DNA of 64,000 bases from Marinomonas algicola (GTDB lineage: Bacteria > Pseudomonadota > Gammaproteobacteria > Pseudomonadales > Marinomonadaceae): contig NZ_CP061941.1 of the NCBI RefSeq assembly GCF_014805825.1, positions 620,001-684,000 on the forward strand, given 5' to 3'. Below, one piece after another: positions 47,301 through 55,900 of the stretch. The translations under genes were made by a program, and so were the position numbers. The notes beneath the pieces are model-generated. The model was given only the letters and a program-made list of their open reading frames with translations, searched no databases and was not told where the DNA came from. Within the stretch, counting starts at the first letter, position 1. Each line of letters opens with the position of its first letter.

Positions 47301-47340
47301 TTTACACTGTTTGCTCATTTTAATGAATAAACAGTGTAAA
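47301..47340. promoter_or_regulatory. Long inverted repeat in divergent promoter region
   Basis: TTTACACTGTTT (47301-47312) and AAACAGTGTAAA (47329-47340) are perfect 12-bp arms; inside them TCATT and AATGA pair as well. There is no T-tract, and its place between divergent operons argues for an operator rather than a terminator. Confidence 0.5.
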
Positions 47341-47369
47341 GGATTCTAACCTGCTCTGAGCCTTCAATA

Positions 47370-47385
47370 TGTGCATAGGGTCACA
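47370..47385 (+). promoter_or_regulatory. CRP-like site upstream of the ABC exporter operon
   Basis: TGTGCATAGGGTCACA fits TGTGA-N6-TCACA at 9 of 10 positions and has the outer AT-rich flanks of the full CRP consensus (TA before, TTT after). TATAAG lies 33 bases downstream. Confidence 0.4.
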
Positions 47386-47504
47386 TTTAGACAAAAAATC
47401 GTAAGTGGATTGTAATGCTATAAGTCGCCTTATTGCGTGCTTTATAGCATGGTGTTAAGGTAGCCGACTTCATTTTGGTCAGTTTTTTAAGGTTCGAGGG
47501 TGGT

Positions 47505-48320
47505 ATGCTAAGAGTTAGATGGACGAAAGAATATCTCTTCCCCATTAAACATAAGGAACTGCTCTTTCAACTCATAAAGCGTGAAGTAAAACAAAAGTTT
47601 CAAGGCTCATGGCTGGGGCTTGGTTGGGCCTTGTTAACACCGATCGCGATGTTGGCGGTATATACCTTTGTTTTTCGTTCTGTATTGAAGGCAAAATGGC
47701 CAGGTAACGAAAGCGCGACCAATGCTGAATTTGCCTTGCAAATTTTTTCAGGACTGCTGGTGTTTACTTTTTTTGCGGAAGTGGTTGGGCGAGCGCCAAC
47801 CTTAATATCGGATCAGCCAAATATGGTCAAAAAAGTCATTTTCCCCTTGTCTATTTTGCCATGGGTAAATGTAGGTGCCTCGGCTTTTTTTGCGCTGATT
47901 AGCTTGGTGGTTTTGGCGTGCGCGTCCATTATATCGAAAGGGTATGCGACCGAACATGTATTGGCGTTACCGTTAATTGCGGTGAGCTTTTTGCCGATTT
48001 TACTGGGGTTAGGGTGGTTACTCTCATCATTAGGGGTTTACCTAAGGGATTTAGGGCATGTAGTGGGGTTGGTATTAACGCCCTTAATGTTCTTGTCGCC
48101 TATTTTTTACCCTATCACGGCGTTGCCCGATTTTGTGCAGAGCCTTATGGTGTTTAATCCATTGGCGTTAATTATTGAATCGATTCGAAAGGTTGTGCTA
48201 GAAGAACAATGGCCAAATTTCCTAGCACTAGCCTGCTATTTTATCGTCAGTGGTTTTGTCGCGCTTGTTGGCGCTGCGTGTTTCCATAAAACGCGCAAAG
48301 GCTTTGCCGATGTACTCTAA
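47505..48320 (+). CDS. Polysaccharide ABC transporter permease (Wzm/TagG-like)
   Basis: A 271-residue ABC-2 permease with the N-terminal LLFQLIKREVKQKFQGSWLGLGWALLTP block and six predicted helices. Such proteins export O-antigen, capsule or teichoic chains on a lipid carrier. I choose the ATG at 47505 with GAGGG before it; a TTG at 47475 is less likely. Its end overlaps the ATPase gene by 11 bases. Confidence 0.93.
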   Translation: MLRVRWTKEYLFPIKHKELLFQLIKREVKQKFQGSWLGLGWALLTPIAMLAVYTFVFRSVLKAKWPGNESATNAEFALQIFSGLLVFTFFAEVVGRAPTLISDQPNMVKKVIFPLSILPWVNVGASAFFALISLVVLACASIISKGYATEHVLALPLIAVSFLPILLGLGWLLSSLGVYLRDLGHVVGLVLTPLMFLSPIFYPITALPDFVQSLMVFNPLALIIESIRKVVLEEQWPNFLALACYFIVSGFVALVGAACFHKTRKGFADVL

Positions 48321-51129
48321 AAACCGTGCATTACAAACAAGCGCTGAAGAAAATCAAGCCGACGCCCAAGAAAATCAAACGAACGCTCAAGAAAATATTG
48401 TTATGTTGACTAATGAGAATAAAAGTGAGTTGGCCGTGTCCGCTGATGACGGTGCCGTAACAGAAAGCAATCGGCCAAATAACACTTCAGAGCCGTCTAA
48501 CCTTGATTTTGCGTTACGTGCCGTTGAGTTAGGCAAAACCTACCAACTTTACAGCACACCCTCTGACCGATTAAAGCAAATCCTTTTTGGTAAAAAGAAG
48601 CAATACTTTAAAGAATTCAGCGCCTTGAAAAGCATTAGCTTTGATTTACCTAAAGGCGAGGTCCTAGGATTGGTTGGCCGCAACGGTGCGGGTAAATCAA
48701 CCTTACTGCAACTGATTTGTGGCACATTAACACCGTCACAGGGTGAATTGCAGGTCAACGGTCGTATTGCGGCTCTGTTGGAGTTGGGGGCAGGGTTTAA
48801 CCCTCAGTTTACCGGGCGTGAGAATATTTACTTAGCCGCCACTGTGATGGGCATCAATCGACAAGAAATTGACGCCAAGATTGAAGGTATTATTGAGTTT
48901 TCAGGCATTCGCCCTTTTATTGAGCAGCCTGTGAGTACCTATTCAAGTGGTATGTATGTGCGTCTGGCGTTTTCGGTTGCCACCAGTGTTGATCCGGACA
49001 TTCTCGTCATCGATGAAGCCTTGTCTGTTGGCGATGGTGATTTTGCCCGACGTTCTTTTGAGCGCATCATGTCAATGAAAGAAGCGGGTAAGACCATTCT
49101 TTTTTGCTCCCATTCTTTGTATCAAATAGAAGTGCTTTGTACTCAGGCCATTTGGATTGAAAAAGGCTCAGTTCGAGCCACAGGGTTACCCAGTGACGTA
49201 GTACCGCAATATCAAAGCTTTTTAGATCAATTAGGGGATTCCGAAGAACAGTCGAAAGCTCAGCTTAGAGAAAGTAAGGCGCAATCCATCCTAAATGAGC
49301 CGGCGCATGGGGCAGAAGACGACACGTTATCCAACAAAGAGCTTAACCTCGGCACACTGGAATCAGATTCGACCGTAACAGCCGGTGACGCGAATAAAGG
49401 CGTCGCGAATAAAGAAGGGCGGTCGTCTCAAAAAGAAACGCCAACCAGAGAGCTACATAAAGAAGGCGATGTAAATACCGGTGTAGATAACAATCTAGAT
49501 AATGACAGAAAGAGAGACCCAAAGGCCAGCCAGCAAACCGGCGTAGGTGCTCGTCTTACTCGTGTCACCGGAACGATCTGCTCGCCTGATGGTCAAACGA
49601 CATCTGGAAAAATACTCAACCTAGAAAGTCGAGTCACCAATCTAACCATTGAGGTGGAATTTCAATCCTACTTAGCCAATGAAATGCCTCAGGTGGCGTT
49701 AGCCATACACAGTGCTGGCGGCCAACTGATCACCAGTTGCGGTTGTTGGGTTGATAAGGTCACGCCCACACTCGATGCCGATGGCAAAGGCTATATTCAA
49801 ATCCATTACCCTAACATGCCTCTCTTTAAAGGCACTTATTACGTGGGTGTGCTCTTGTTTTGTGATCGCGGTTTATTTTTACACGATGAAGCGGACCCCG
49901 CGATTACCTTGCATGTCTCTCAGCCAAATCAAGAGCGAGGCGTGGTTTACATTCCCCATTCTTGGCATGCTGAAACCATCAAATCAGGCGTCCCTTCCGA
50001 AAGTCCTTCTGAAGACGCAGCGCCCTTACCTCAACTCAATCCATCTCGCTGGCGTGCAGAAGACGCCATGATGGTGTCTCAACAGCAATTGTTCTCCTTG
50101 TTTGAACGTTGTTTTGGGCATGCCGTATCCGCTCCCTTGTGGCGCTGGAAGTACCAGCATACCGTATCACCAGGGGTCGCCGTGTTAGAGCAAGAGCGTC
50201 TTGTGGCGTTTAACGGCGGTATGCCTCGCTTAGGGCTGCTTTTTGGTAAAAGCAGTCACTTTGTGCAAATGGGGGACATTATGGTGGACCCCAAAACGCG
50301 TGGCGTATTAACCAAAAAAGGCCCGTTTTATGTGGCCGTTCAAGCGTATTTAGAGAACAACATTGGTGAAGGTAAGACCTACTCTCATGGTTTTGGTTTT
50401 CCGAACCAGCGGGCGTATTTAGTCGGTAAAAAACAAGGGCTATACCATGATATAGACACAGTATTAGAGCCTCATTGGCCCATGGTGTATCAGCCAACAG
50501 ACAGCAGTTTGATGGACGACAGCGGCTTGCTAAGCCCAAAACCCGAGGTCGTACTAGAGCCTTTAGTGTGGTCGCTTGACCCGAGAGAAAATGTAAAAAC
50601 CAATTATCAAATTGATCAACTCTGGCTAAAAATGTCAGCGTCAGTCAGTCATGTCGCTATAGGGAACCGTGATAGTCAATGGTTGCAATACCGTTATGGT
50701 TGCAAACCAGGGAACGATTATACACTCTATTGGGTGCGTTCTTCCGAAGAGGTGGGTGACGTTAGCTTGTCCACGCCAGATGCGCACGCTAATGAGCCAA
50801 ATGAAGCCACTCTGTTCGGTCTTATTGTGGTGAAACTTCACCCAGATCAGGGCGTTGAGCTACTCGATTTTGTCGCTGAGCCACACCATGCCCAATTGAT
50901 CATTGCCGCCGCGCAAAGGTTAGCAGGCAAGTTGGCGCCAAGTTTAACCGCACCATTTGATCTTTTTGCTTGGATGACCCCAAGTGTTATGGCATGGTTT
51001 GATCAATCCAATCCAGATATTAGAACCACGTCCATCACTATTCCTGGTTGTGCCCTTGACCGTCAGGAGCATGCCCTGCAAATAAAAGGGAAGTGGTGGT
51101 TGCTTGGTGGAGACAGTGACTTTCGATGA
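48310..51129 (+). CDS. Polysaccharide ABC transporter ATPase with Wzt-like and GNAT-like C-terminal domains
   Basis: A 939-residue protein, far longer than usual Wzt (about 400-450). Order: hydrophilic low-complexity N-terminus with AQENQ-type repeats (1-60); ATPase domain with Walker A GRNGAGKST near 121, signature YSSGMYVRLAFSV near 210 and Walker B ILVIDEA; low-complexity linker (310-415); Wzt carbohydrate-binding-like beta domain (about 415-555); and a C-terminal region (about 580-939) with GVAVLEQERLVAFNGGMPRL and MGDIMVDPKTRGVL, resembling GNAT acyltransferases. The ATG at 48310 overlaps the permease end. The GNAT assignment is by pattern and is the least sure part. Confidence 0.85.
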   Translation: MYSKNRALQTSAEENQADAQENQTNAQENIVMLTNENKSELAVSADDGAVTESNRPNNTSEPSNLDFALRAVELGKTYQLYSTPSDRLKQILFGKKKQYFKEFSALKSISFDLPKGEVLGLVGRNGAGKSTLLQLICGTLTPSQGELQVNGRIAALLELGAGFNPQFTGRENIYLAATVMGINRQEIDAKIEGIIEFSGIRPFIEQPVSTYSSGMYVRLAFSVATSVDPDILVIDEALSVGDGDFARRSFERIMSMKEAGKTILFCSHSLYQIEVLCTQAIWIEKGSVRATGLPSDVVPQYQSFLDQLGDSEEQSKAQLRESKAQSILNEPAHGAEDDTLSNKELNLGTLESDSTVTAGDANKGVANKEGRSSQKETPTRELHKEGDVNTGVDNNLDNDRKRDPKASQQTGVGARLTRVTGTICSPDGQTTSGKILNLESRVTNLTIEVEFQSYLANEMPQVALAIHSAGGQLITSCGCWVDKVTPTLDADGKGYIQIHYPNMPLFKGTYYVGVLLFCDRGLFLHDEADPAITLHVSQPNQERGVVYIPHSWHAETIKSGVPSESPSEDAAPLPQLNPSRWRAEDAMMVSQQQLFSLFERCFGHAVSAPLWRWKYQHTVSPGVAVLEQERLVAFNGGMPRLGLLFGKSSHFVQMGDIMVDPKTRGVLTKKGPFYVAVQAYLENNIGEGKTYSHGFGFPNQRAYLVGKKQGLYHDIDTVLEPHWPMVYQPTDSSLMDDSGLLSPKPEVVLEPLVWSLDPRENVKTNYQIDQLWLKMSASVSHVAIGNRDSQWLQYRYGCKPGNDYTLYWVRSSEEVGDVSLSTPDAHANEPNEATLFGLIVVKLHPDQGVELLDFVAEPHHAQLIIAAAQRLAGKLAPSLTAPFDLFAWMTPSVMAWFDQSNPDIRTTSITIPGCALDRQEHALQIKGKWWLLGGDSDFR

Positions 51130-52220
51130 ACAATTCAAATGATTCTATAAAGAAGACGAAAACCGTGCCGAGTTTAGAGCAATTTTTTATGCCATACAGC
51201 AGTCAGTCATTATTGCCTGGGAAAGTCATTTCAGAAGGCAATGCGCCGGCAAAGCGGGTACTGGTGTTGGCCCCTCACCCTGACGATGAAGTGTTTGGTT
51301 GCGGAGGGGCGGTATCTCAGTTGGCCTCCATGCACGCCGAGATTAAAGTCTTTATACTGACCGATGGCTTAAGTGGCTTGGCGGCGAATGATGGCAGAGG
51401 GTTAAAGAGCGCTGGAGACGGTGTCAATATCCGTCGTCGAGAATCCATTCAAGCCGCGCATTGTCTGGGTACACCTAAACCCACTTTCTTAGAGCGCCAA
51501 GATGGCGGGCTGATGCAAGATGCCGATCTACTCAAGGTTATTTTGGCGGCGTTAGGGGATTATCAGCCAGATTTGATTTTATCACCCTCAGTCTGGGAAA
51601 TGCACCGTGATCACAGAGCCGTCGCGCATGCGGGGTTGGCCTTGGCATCTCAACTGCCCAGTGTGGCCAACGTGGCCATGTACGAGGTAGGCGTTCCCTT
51701 GATACCGAATGCCTTTATTGACATCAGCGAAACGGCCGCCAAAAAATCCCGAGCCATGCGCTGTTTTGAATCGCAAAATACCCAACAGGCGTACGCTGAA
51801 CAAATCCAAGGACTCAACCGTTACCGCAGTTACACCTTAGGGATGAACGTAAAGTACGCCGAAGCCTACCATATTGTGGCGAAAGTGAATGTGGCGGACT
51901 TTATGCAACAGCACCCGACCGACATTAATAATCAGGCCTTGTTCCAAGCTGAGCAAAATCTAGCCGTGTTTCAGCAACAGCTCCAAGCGCAAGCGCAAGA
52001 AATTGAACCATTAAAGCAAGCGTTAGCCGCATTAGAAGAGGAAAACACCGGACTGATGCAGGCGAATCTTCATCAACAAGAATCGCATCACTCGGATAAA
52101 GAGCATTTAGAGAACGCCCGAGTGACCCTATCTCAACTAGAGCAACAGCTTTCGACAATGGAAAACACCCTAAGCTGGAAGATGACGGCCCCGCTACGCT
52201 GGATTCGCCGTTACCTATAA
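51126..52220 (+). CDS. PIG-L family deacetylase with coiled-coil tail
   Basis: A 364-residue protein with the PIG-L/LmbE zinc motif LAPHPDDEVFGCGG near residue 50 and HRDHRAVAHAG near 160. Family members remove acetyl groups from GlcNAc-type sugars. From about 265 on it is coiled coil, ending TLSWKMTAPLRWIRR, a tail usually found on surface-glycan glycosyltransferases. The ATG overlaps the transporter stop by four bases, so it likely modifies the exported glycan. Confidence 0.88.
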   Translation: MNNSNDSIKKTKTVPSLEQFFMPYSSQSLLPGKVISEGNAPAKRVLVLAPHPDDEVFGCGGAVSQLASMHAEIKVFILTDGLSGLAANDGRGLKSAGDGVNIRRRESIQAAHCLGTPKPTFLERQDGGLMQDADLLKVILAALGDYQPDLILSPSVWEMHRDHRAVAHAGLALASQLPSVANVAMYEVGVPLIPNAFIDISETAAKKSRAMRCFESQNTQQAYAEQIQGLNRYRSYTLGMNVKYAEAYHIVAKVNVADFMQQHPTDINNQALFQAEQNLAVFQQQLQAQAQEIEPLKQALAALEEENTGLMQANLHQQESHHSDKEHLENARVTLSQLEQQLSTMENTLSWKMTAPLRWIRRYL

Positions 52221-52227
52221 ATAATGC

Positions 52228-52299
52228 ATAGGTCGGGATTTATCTTTAATGTGTAGGTCGGGATTTATCTTTAATGTGTAGGTCGGGATTTATCCCGAC
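52228..52299. repeat. REP-like elements, class 1: two half copies and one full copy
   Basis: GGTCGGGATTTAT occurs at 52231, 52256 and 52281 with a 25-base period. The first two continue CTTTAAT and lack the right arm; the third is complete (GTAG at 52278, palindrome GTCGGG...CCCGAC to 52299). Confidence 0.85.
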
Positions 52300-52323
52300 A
52301 AAAGTATTCTCATACGTGATGTT

Positions 52324-52370
52324 GTCGGCCTGAAGACCGCTCTACAGGTCGTATCGGGATTTATTCCGAT
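52324..52370. repeat. Inverted class 2 REP and a further class 1 palindrome
   Basis: GTCGGCCTGAAGACCGCTC then TAC (52324-52345) reads on the minus strand as a GTAG-headed class 2 REP. ATCGGGATTTATTCCGAT (52353-52370) is another class 1 palindrome. With the full copy at 52278-52299 they form a mosaic of oppositely oriented REPs. Confidence 0.8.
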
Positions 52371-52541
52371 AAAAAATAATTTTTTCATGCCAATGTTTAC
52401 AAAAGATTGCATTTACAGTGCCACTTATGACAACCTTAACGCCGTTTGCTTCCGGCTTAGGCTGGCAATGGCTATCGCCTTTACCTAAAATAAGGGCGGC
52501 AACAATGGGGAAAATAAAGAAAAGTGAGTAATGTGAGTTTG

Positions 52542-52584
52542 TGTGATGCTCATCACATAACAAAATGCTTTACTCAACTATTCT
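52542..52584 (+). promoter_or_regulatory. CRP-like class II promoter P1 of the S-layer-like gene
   Basis: TGTGATGCTCATCACA (52542-52557) is a full match to TGTGA-N6-TCACA. TATTCT (52579-52584) follows after 21 bases, placing the site at -41.5 from a predicted start at about 52591, the class II position. Confidence 0.55.
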
Positions 52585-52734
52585 CTGTTTACCCTAAGGT
52601 GATATTTCATATTTGACGTGTCACCGAAGTGTCATAGAAAGACGTAATACTTTTTTCTGTTCGAGTCCGATAGGAAAAGAGCCTTAAAAAGCATTACGGC
52701 AACATAAGAGAGAGAAACGAAGAACGTCAATAGA

Positions 52735-52777
52735 AGTGATTCGTATCACAAAGTAAACCACACAGTGGTGCTACTCT
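52735..52777 (+). promoter_or_regulatory. CRP-like class II promoter P2 of the S-layer-like gene
   Basis: AGTGATTCGTATCACA (52735-52750) fits at 9 of 10 positions. TACTCT (52772-52777) follows after the same 21 bases as in P1, giving a predicted start near 52784. Confidence 0.45.
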
Positions 52778-52904
52778 TACATGATGCTAAATATTACTAC
52801 TCGTGTCCCATTGTGGTGGCCGAGTATTAACCGTTAATTTTGCATGATCATCATGAAGATGATTGGGAAAATTAATAACCAACCTTGATCAAGGAGTTTT
52901 ATAA

Positions 52905-55900
52905 ATGGCTATCACGCTAACACAACGTACAGACCTAATTACAGCATTAGTAGGTCTTTTTGACGCAGCACCATCTTCTGAATTGTTGACTGGCTTCGTA
53001 GCTGGCATGGATTCAGGTGCTACTGTTGATTCTATGGTAAACAACTGGGGCAATTCAGCTGAATTCGCATCACTTTACCCAACTTACCTAACAAACGAAG
53101 AGTTTGCAGCAAAGTTTGTTAAAGCGCTTACTGGTAGCACACTTGATGCGGCTGGCGTTACTCTAGCAAACGATTTTGTTCTTGCTCAAATCAATGGCGG
53201 CGCAACGCAAGCTGAAGCAGCGCTTGCTGCTGTTCGTATTCTAGCAACTGTTGATCCTGCTGATGCCACTTTTGGTGCAGCGAAACAACAACTAACTAAT
53301 AAAGTAGATGCGGCAACTTACTTCGCAACGACTCAAAACATCACGGGTGCAACATTTGCTCAGTTGAAGTCCGTTGTTGCAGGCGTTGACGCTACAGCAG
53401 ACTCTTTAAACGCTAAGATGCTGTTGATTGATGCGGGTCTAAACTCAGTTACTCAAGATTTGACAACTGGCGAAGACAATCTAGTTGGTTCAGCTGCAAA
53501 TGATATCTTCATGGCTGAAATCTTCGATAACCAGAACAAAGCGCAATCTGGTGATTCTATCGACGGTAAAGGCGGAAATGATACGCTTATCGCTGAAATT
53601 GGTAACTCTAACCAAAATGCCATCACGTTGAAGACTGAAAGCGTTGAAAATGCCTTTTTCCAAGCGCAAGCGAATGCGAACGATGATAATGCGAATGGTA
53701 ATGAAATTGGCGATGCTCAGATTGACGCTGAGTACATGAACGGAACAACGGCTTTCTGGTCTAACAGTTCACGTGCTGATTTGGTTATCGAAGACATTCA
53801 AAACAAATCTCACCTAACAACCATTGGTTTCCGCGATGGCGATCAAGGTGATGTTGACTATTCTGTGTATTTCGACAACATTACTGCACCAGATGGCACA
53901 ACGGCGGGCTCTCAGTTATTCCTAGAAATTTTGGATCTTGAAGCAGCAGCCGCTACAGGAGCTAAACTAACAAATAACCCATACGCTGGCGTTCAGTTGA
54001 AAATTGGAGATCAAACGGTAGAAATCCGTGGTACTTCTCCAGTGACAACATCGTACGCTGACTTGGTTGCTGGCTTAAACGCTTCTTTAGTCGCTCAGGG
54101 CTTTACAACTGTTACCGCTACTTTGGGTGAAGAATTTAATAAATTCAACTCTGATAACGGTCAAAAATATGCGGGTACTCAGATCGTTCTAACGAACACG
54201 GGTTCTGAAGCATTGACTGGTATTGGTTGGATTGCAGACGGTGTTGTACCAAAAGATACAAACGTTCACACTGCGATTAACGACGTTGCGCCTTCTACTA
54301 CGAATGCGTTGACTCAAACAAACATTATTTTTGATAACGTAGGTCAATCTTCACAAGGTGGTGATTTCCTTGCGGGCAACATGTCTACTGGTAACTCTGG
54401 CTCAAATGGTATCCAGCAGTTCAATGTGACTGTTGAAGACACAAGCTGGTTGAAAACTGTAAATACTACAAACAACGATCTTGAAAGAGTAAATGTTGTA
54501 AACTCGACTTCAACTACAGCAGCAGGCGACCTTCGCATTGGTGATAAAGCCGGTAATGCGGGTCTTGTTGATGTGCAAACATTTGATGCTTCTGCAATGT
54601 CTGGCAAGGTAAACTTGCAAGCCTCTTTGGGCCTTGGCAATGAGACCTTGATTGCTAAGTACAATGACCTTGACGACACGCAATCAGGTGCGGCAAACGA
54701 CAACGTTACGTTCTCTTACAAAACAGGTTCGGCTGATGACGTTCTAAAGTTAGATATTTCTGAAGAAGCGGTTGCTTACGAAGACCTAGTATTGACTCTA
54801 GAAACCGGCGCTGGTAACGACTTAGTTGAGTTCGAAGTTAAAAACAAAACGGTTGACTTAAACACGAATTGGGATGAAGACCAAGCGGCCTTGAAAAATA
54901 TCACAATTTCTACCGGTGCTGGTGATGATACTGTTAAAGCACTAGGTGATGGTGTTGTAACGATTTCGACTGGTACTGGTAATGACACGGTTTACACTGA
55001 CAACTCAGGTGACAAAGCGACTTGGTTGTTCAACGGTACAAATGTAGAGCAGGATATCTTGGGTCAAGGCGCAGGTGCTAAACACTTCCTATACAACGCT
55101 AAACTAACGGTGACTTTCTCTTCTGGTTCCGCTGATGCCAACGGTGGTGTTACAGTAGGTGATGCTGCGAAAACCGATAACGGTTTCGAATCTACAGTTG
55201 AGCTGAACTTAACAGATTACGTAGCTGACAACCTAGACATCGTTCAGGCGATTAAACTAGCGATCGAATCTGATGATACATTGAACAAACTGTTGACAGT
55301 AGAAGATGGCCCGAATGGTTCTGTTCTTGTTAAGTCTTTAGTGGATGGTGTTTATCAGTCTGATGATCTAGACGTTTCTATTGTTCAAGGTACTTTACCT
55401 GCAACAACAGCAACAGATTTCTCCTCTGTACAAGATGCGTGGGAAAAATTCAAAGGAAACTCTAACTCTGCAAACGTAACATCGCCACAACTTGCTACAG
55501 AATTAGCCGCAATCGAAGCTCAAGGCGTAGGTTTCAATGGAACGTCTCAGCTAGCAATCGGTGGTACTGTTGCTGCTATTACAGGTAGTCAAGCTCCTCA
55601 AGGTGTTGCTGCAGTACAAGAAGTTCAAACTGTGACGTTCACTGATGGTTCAATCACTGCTGATGGTAATATTACTGTAGGTGGTGTTACTGTTGCGGTT
55701 CTTGCTGCTGATACAGCGGCTCAAACAGCGACTAAAGTGCAAGTTGCTATCGATGCTCAAACGTTAACAGCTCCAGCATCAACTGGTAATGTTACTGCAA
55801 CGGTCAGTGGCGGTGTTGTAACGGTTACTTTCCCTGCTACTGCAGGTGACATAGCTGATATCGTTGTAGCGGCTACAACAGCAACTATCGGTGGCGGTGC

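Larger units (their letters stand above)
47059..47504. other. Divergent control region between glycosyltransferase and exporter operons
   Basis: About 445 bases without an ORF. It contains a long inverted repeat (47301-47340) and a CRP-like site (47370-47385), followed by TATAAG at 47419-47424 as a possible -10 for the exporter operon. Confidence 0.5.
52371..52904. other. Long upstream region of the S-layer-like gene
   Basis: About 530 bases with no convincing ORF. It carries two CRP-like promoters and a long leader. The ribosome site AAGGAG at 52891-52896 is near perfect, eight bases before the ATG, as expected for a highly expressed protein. Confidence 0.6.

Noticed and set aside
52342..52563. 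73-residue minus-strand ORF in the S-layer-gene upstream region
   Set aside because: It overlaps REP palindromes and the CRP-like promoter, has no ribosome site and no recognisable protein pattern.
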